Assembly: GCF_018812025.1 (NCBI RefSeq)
Contig: NC_063045.1
Location: 13,327,112-13,391,111, forward strand
Length of the DNA: 64,000 bases
Source: Megalobrama amblycephala
Lineage: Eukaryota; Chordata; Actinopteri; Cypriniformes; Xenocyprididae
Direction: 5' to 3'
The notes below the pieces were generated by a model. It was not told the origin of the DNA. It worked only from the letters and a program-made list of their open reading frames with translations, and did not search any database. Made by a program: the position numbers and the translations under genes. This document shows positions 58,300 to 64,000 of the stretch, piece by piece. How positions within the stretch are numbered: position 1 is the stretch's first letter; each line of letters begins with the position of its first letter.

Positions 58300-60466
58300 G
58301 ATTTTTCTGTAATATAGCCCCTGAAGAGCACCAATTCAACTAGTCAATCAGACAATTAACCCAAAATACGTAGGTTTGCACAAACTTTTTTTCATGCAAC
58401 AAGCACAGAAATATCGCTTAAGAAACCATGGTGTGCTCTTCCCTGTGTCACATTTGGTTTGTTTGATGTACTAGTGTTTTCTCTAAGGACAGCGGATTTA
58501 ATAAGTCCTGTGATGGGATATTACTGAGATGATCCAGCAGGTCTGTGCTCTCTGTCTAAAACGCCTCTGAATTACTCCACACAATGAGGCGGCCGGTGTG
58601 CTGATCCTAGCAAAATATCTCCAGCACCTCTTGATTATGCCTGACTCCGGTTATACATCAGTTTGGAAGGGTGATGGGGTTTTAAAGGGTTTTTATTTAA
58701 GAAAAGGTAACACAAACTCACTTCTAGCCCTATTGCACATCAGTCAACAAGAGCACACAAAAAAACCCATAACAGGTCCAGAATGGCGTGCTGAGCCGCA
58801 AATGACAGCCATTTGAGAAGCGATTTTCTTCTGCACACAAGCCATTTCATTATAACAAGATGGAAATGGAATCTACACACTTTCCATATTCTCTGAACTG
58901 ATTGTGGGGAAAATCTGTAAAAATTTAGTTTAGAACTTTACAATTGTACTGGTAGCCAGAAAGTCAAAAGAGCCAGTTCCATAAATGAAGACGCAAAGAT
59001 GGAAAATACCTCAAACTTTCTACAGGTTCTGTGCCTAGTTATAACCTTAAAAAAAAAACAAGAGGTGCATCCCAAATTTGCAAACTCACGCACTATTCTA
59101 TGCCATTTTTTTCAGTATAAATAGTGCGAGTAGTGATTTCACAATGAAAATTCCAAAAAGAAAAAGTACACTTTAAATACCCGGATGATGCGTTTAATTA
59201 ACTAAAAAAAAACAAAATGTTGAACACTTCATGCACAGTCAGAGTGTAGAGTTCATAATTTGAGAGAAAACACATTTTCAAAAACAACCAAAGCAATGCA
59301 TATTTAATAGCTATATTTCAATGCTGAATCCAAAAAAGTGCAGTTCTGGGCCAGATGGATTCTAGTTATTAAATGACAAATAATCGTTTAATAAACGTAT
59401 CGATCGTCGATTAAGCAAGTTCATATTGTAATAAAACGTTGTGAATTTTTGGGGTTTAGTTGCCGTGTCTCAGCGTGTCTCAACATGGCATTTTGAGCAG
59501 CATTGCACACCCTGTCATTCTGTTGGCTATATGCCACTGCAGTAGACCCATATTGCAATATTAAGGCTAACGATTAATTGATCGTTAATTTAAACAACGA
59601 TCAATCATGGGAATGTGTAAATTGACATCCCTATCTAAATTACCTCAGTAGCTACATTTACATGCACTTAGAAATCGGATTGAAACGGCCACATGTATAC
59701 ACGTCAATCAATCCGACTGAGCTCGATCCAAATGAAACTTCCATTTGAGTGTGGTGGTGTCGACCTAACATAATCCAATCAGTAGGAAAAAAATAAACTG
59801 TATACTGTATTCACTTGAATATGATAATATCTCAATCAGATTAAAAAAATACATCACGCAAGTGTGTGTGTATGTTTTCCAGAGGCCTTTTATAAAAATC
59901 TCTGTTTAAATAGCTTACATTTTACTTCTTAAGGCCAGAACACACCAAGCCGACGCCGACGATCTAGTGGCGACGAAAGCAGACTGCGGGGTTGGCTCAC
60001 GTCGGCAGCGTCTGTGTCCAAAGTTGCCCCGACACACCAAACCAACACTAAACAGCCGACGGCCAAGTAGCACGTCAGTTCTGCGCCTGCGTGAGATGAA
60101 ATGCCTTTCCGTACCAGCAGATGGCACTAGCTGAACAGCCAATCAGAATGATCAGATGGCCCGACGGACCGACGAGCTCCGACGGCGATTCAACATTTCG
60201 AATCGACCGAAAAAAAGCAGACGAGGGCCAACTTCAGCCGATGGTGCGGAGCACACTGAAAAAACTTAGTCGGCCGACGAAGAAAAACTGCTGTTTATTT
60301 ATGTCTTACGAACTAGTCAGTGGAGGAAAATGAATATTTACTAAATATTTGCTTAAAAAGAAGCTCTTCTGACATATTTGTCAGTTTTCCGTTTAGGTAT
60401 GTCATCAAAGCAAAAAAAAAGCAATTATACTCTCAGTAGCTTTAGTGACTTTTCGAATATGAAATC

Positions 60467-61100
60467 CAGGGTTCCTACACATTTATCATTTCAAAATTCC
60501 TTACTTTCCACACTCAAATTTTCAAACCTCTCTGTAGATTTTTCAGAACATATTTAAAATAAATGGATCATACGGCATTATATTTATGATACAGTCATCT
60601 GAAGACACTTATTTTCTGTTTTTTCTTTGGTTCTCTCAAAGTGATAAAATGCCTAAACCTAAAACACTTTATAACCTGCATATATTCACCTCTGATGCAT
60701 CAGTTTAATAGTGTAATTGTGGTCTGATGTTGCACGATCACCAAACAGCAAAGTACAATCTGATTTAGATGATCGTTTGCTCAATCTGTTGCTGGTTTGA
60801 GTGGCACGCACACACATTCATTTAGTGAAATGTTCAAAAGAGACTCACTTATGGTAAAGACAAACAGTTTTGCGTATTGAAAATGTGTGCCTTTAATTCA
60901 TTCAGTCGTGTTTGACAATCACTAAACTTTTGCCTCTGTTTCTATGATAAATTAATTTTAGAAATTCTTAATTTTATATATTAGAAAACTGAACAAGGGC
61001 AATAGCCTGGAAACGCAAATATTTGTCCATATTTATCCAGACTTGGAAACTACTTAAATCAAATTCCATACTTTTTCAAACTGCATAGGAAGGAACCCTG
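60467..61100. mobile_element. hAT-like element, short sibling of 47506-49327
   Basis: cagggttcctacacatttatc at the left and gcataggaaggaaccctg at the right. Sub-terminal sequences match the longer copy (tagaaaactgaacaagggcaatagcctgg). About 634 bp. The target-site duplication is not clean. Confidence 0.8.
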
Positions 61101-62037
61101 CTGGAAATCAGATTGGATTCATTTGGACTGAGCATTGTACCTTCATGGTTTAACACTGCTCAAGTGCAAATGCAACTGGAACAGTTTGGACTGATGGTGG
61201 AAAAACACTTTACACACTTCATCTGTAAAAATCACCGGATTATTAAGTAGTATAGTCTGAACACATGTAGGCAAGATGGATGCTGAAGCGTGTGATTGTC
61301 CAACAAGCACTACTTTAAGAACAAACAAGCACAGAAGCCAGAGAAACAAGCCTCTACAGGTGCAACAAGACTTCTTGGCTAATAAAGCTAGAGCTCAAGT
61401 TTACATACAAATACACTAGCTGCCTGCAGACACACAATCTGACACATTACATGCTGATTAGTGTAAACGAGAGGATGTTGAACTTTATGCCACCTGTGTG
61501 AGCTAATTGACAGCTTTAACATGAGCGCTAGTCAGTGCATGCATGATGCAAATCTATAGCATTCACACTGCGACCGTCACTACAGCCATTTTTGTGGTTA
61601 ATGACAGCTGAGGTAAAGCGTCATAAGACACTTCAAAGAAACATACTGTTCTAAATGGGCAATACAACAAATCCCAAAACATGTTAATTAATCTATACAC
61701 ACAATTATCAACTGTTATGGCTAACTAGATAAACAGTATGATCCCATGTCTCTTAACATGATAACTTGAGCATAATTCAGAGAGAATTTTGCTTTCTCGC
61801 AAGAGAGCTAGTTTAGTTTTGATTGTTCTCTTGAGATGCATTTATGTTTAAGCTTTGTAAAGCACCTTGAGTCACAGCTAGTCATCTGATCCCAGCTTCA
61901 TGTAATAATTATAATAATAATGCAATTCCAGGGAATGCATGAACTGATAAAACATATTAGTCGCTTTTGAAAAAAGTGACTAAATATGATGCAACTTACT
62001 CATGTGTAAACTTTCTAATGAGCAACAATGTATTGAG

Positions 62038-63165
62038 TTGGGCTGCACAATTAATCGAATTTGTAATCGTGCGGATGCCACAATTATGTAATGTTCAAAA
62101 GTCCACTTAGATTATTCTGCATGCTTTTTCCTACAGGTTATCTTAAAGAGTTAGTTCACACAAAAATGAAAATAATGTAATTTATTACTCACCCTTAGGG
62201 CTGGGCGATATATCGCATGCAATTGTCACGCGCATTTCGTCAGTAAAGCCGGTTCCCTGATTACCGCTAAATCACCATCACCTGCTTTCAAATGGAGCGG
62301 CATTTGATAGACAGAGCCGTAGACCACTGAAAAGCCACGCAATATCGCGTTCATATCGCAGATGAATCGCCTTCGATATTGAACGCGATATTGCGTGGCT
62401 TTTCAGTGATGGTCGATTTCAAAACACTGCTTCATGAGGCCTCGGAGCGTTATGAATCAGCGTGTCGAATCAGCGGTTCGGAGCACCAAAGTCACATGAT
62501 TTCAGCAGTTTGACACGCAATCCGAATCATGATTCGACACAAAAGATTCATAACGCTCCGAAGCTTAATGAAGCAGTGTTTTGAAAATCGGCCATCACTA
62601 TACAAGTCGTTATTTTGGCGAACCAAAAATATTCTTGTTGCTTTATAATATTAATATTGAACCACTGTACTCACATGAACTGATTTAAATATGTTTTTAG
62701 TACATTAATGGATCTTGAGAGAGGAAATGTCATTGCTGTCTATGCAGGCCTCACTGAGACATCGGATTTCAACAAAAATATCTTAATTTGTGTTCCGAAG
62801 ATTAACGAAGGTTTTACGGGTGTGGAACGGCATGAGGGTGAGTAATAAATTACATTATTTTCATTTTTGGGTGAACTAACCCTTTAAAGGGTTTTTTCCA
62901 TTGTTTTAATTTTATTTTTAGTATAACGTTAAAATACCATGCATAATTTTATATTTAAAGAAACCAAACCAATGCATATTGGACATTTGAGGCTTGATGC
63001 TATAGAAAAGCAATAAAAGTTTTTCAGAAAGAGTATTTTCAGGTTGTTTATTTTGATATATGGCATGCAGTCGCTTCAAACAATGGCATAAGGCTATTCA
63101 AAACATCATTCAATGTCAGTTGTGATAATCGCAATTACAATCAAGGGAATAATCGTGCAGCCAAA
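62038..63165. mobile_element. hAT-like GGGCTGCACAATTA element carrying two nested insertions
   Basis: Left ttgggctgcacaattaatcg and right aataatcgtgcagccaaa are imperfect inverted ends of the TAGGGCTGCACGATT-type family (compare 25995-28197). ATTGAG occurs in both flanks. The MITE at 62145-62885 sits inside it. Confidence 0.7.
62145..62885. mobile_element. Fold-back TTAA MITE with a nested palindrome
   Basis: Ends aaagagttagttcacac / gggtgaactaacccttt, with TTAA on both sides. The right half equals the 11998-12768 copy; the left arm after 'ttactcaccct' is replaced by a partial copy of the 43606-43948 palindrome (62196-62410). Confidence 0.85.
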
Positions 63166-63655
63166 ATTGAGTGCACCTTTATTGACTGCATCATAGCGAC
63201 CACAAACTAAAACTTTAACTTTCTGAAACTGTCCAGGGAAAATCTCATTGAAATGTCCCTTTCCTTCATACACTTTCAACTGAAACTCTTTCGTGTGCAG
63301 ATCTGAAAGAAGCCTTAAGACTGGATGTGATGATTTTCAATGCCAGACTGATGCAATACGTTATTAATGTGACACCTAGGCCTATTAGATGAGCAACTTG
63401 GGGATCATTTGGACTTTTCTATATGCACACAAGCTTGGTAACTATTTCTGAACCTAATGTCGACCAAACATCATTCCCTAAACTTTATGTGCAAAGCAAC
63501 TCTATGCAAGTGCTACACATTCACCCTCTCCTGCATTTCAAAACTCGTAGGACTAACTTTCTTATGCACAGCACAAAGTGACAGTCACCACTTTCATTGT
63601 ATGGATGAAAGCTCGTTTCTCTTTCAGTGTCATACGAGTTTTGGACAACATGAGG

Positions 63656-63862
63656 ATTCCCAGCCAACAGGAAACATTCTCAGAAATTTAGCAAATGTTC
63701 TGGCAAGATTCTCTCAAAGTTATGAGCAAACATTCTTCCAGTAACACAACGTTCGGATAACCAAGTAAAAACGCTAATGAAACATTTAATAAACTGAATG
63801 TTTTGAACGTTCATAAATATCGTAATAGAAACGTTCTTGTAATATATGTTTGTTAGCTGGGT
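63656..63862. repeat. Probable short MITE (CCCAGC ... GCTGGG)
   Basis: cccagccaacaggaaaca at the left and atgtttgttagctggg at the right are imperfect inverted repeats around an 'aacgttc'-rich interior. Confidence 0.5.
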
Positions 63863-64000
63863 GATGATGACACAAACTTGATTTTGGGGTGCCTTAAGCG
63901 AGCAGTGAAGCTGACTGAACTGTTTCTGGGCTCATTTGACAGCTGCGTAACACATGGCGCATGAATAGGTGTATGATAGTGCTTCATAAGAGTGTATGAA

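Larger units (their letters stand above)
50592..64000 (-). other. Inferred crebbp intron 1 (exon 1 not found)
   Basis: Upstream of exon 2 I found no minus-strand exon encoding the conserved CBP start (MAEN...PKRAKL). The sequence is mostly repeat-derived, with a few non-repetitive islands (51590-51790, 53840-54070, 61490-61640). The intron therefore exceeds 13.4 kb and exon 1 should lie to the right of the window. Confidence 0.6.

Overview
The window is vertebrate genomic DNA, most likely from a cyprinid-like teleost. The genes are split by GT-AG introns. The non-coding DNA is AT-rich and crowded with fish-type DNA-transposon fragments (hAT-like, TTAA-target-site MITEs, a Tc1-like element, a Harbinger-like relic). 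The proteins resemble fish and mammalian orthologues. Species and paralogue (crebbpa or crebbpb) cannot be fixed from sequence alone.

Layout. (1) 577-2505, + strand: the last three coding exons of mcrip2 (fam195a); its 5' end lies left of the window. (2) 3625-13683, - strand: a complete 13-coding-exon slx4, converging tail-to-tail with mcrip2. It carries two UBZ4 fingers, the XPF-binding region, BTB, a very long acidic/serine-rich exon, SAP and the C-terminal SLX1-binding domain. (3) 14.03-14.17 kb: a CpG-containing segment with ETS and CRE-like sites, probably the slx4 promoter. (4) 14.4-50.6 kb, - strand: crebbp (CBP), coding exons 2-31 with all classical domains (LxxLL region, TAZ1, KIX, bromodomain, RING/PHD, HAT, ZZ, TAZ2, NCBD). 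Exon phases agree at every junction. (5) 50.6-64 kb: interpreted as crebbp intron 1. No first exon was found and the DNA is mostly transposon debris with a few enhancer-like islands.

The genes act in nuclear processes but form no operon. CBP is a lysine acetyltransferase co-activator, SLX4 is the scaffold for structure-specific nucleases in DNA repair, and MCRIP2 is a small protein linked to CtBP and stress-granule biology. What is noteworthy is at the genome level: crebbp and slx4 are almost adjacent; slx4 has an internal duplication of a SUMO-interaction-like motif; a 343-bp near-perfect palindrome has an exact 8-bp target duplication; there is a three-level nested transposon; and several unrelated-looking MITEs share TTAA/AGG termini of the T2/Kolobok type. 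I found no convincing new biological system.
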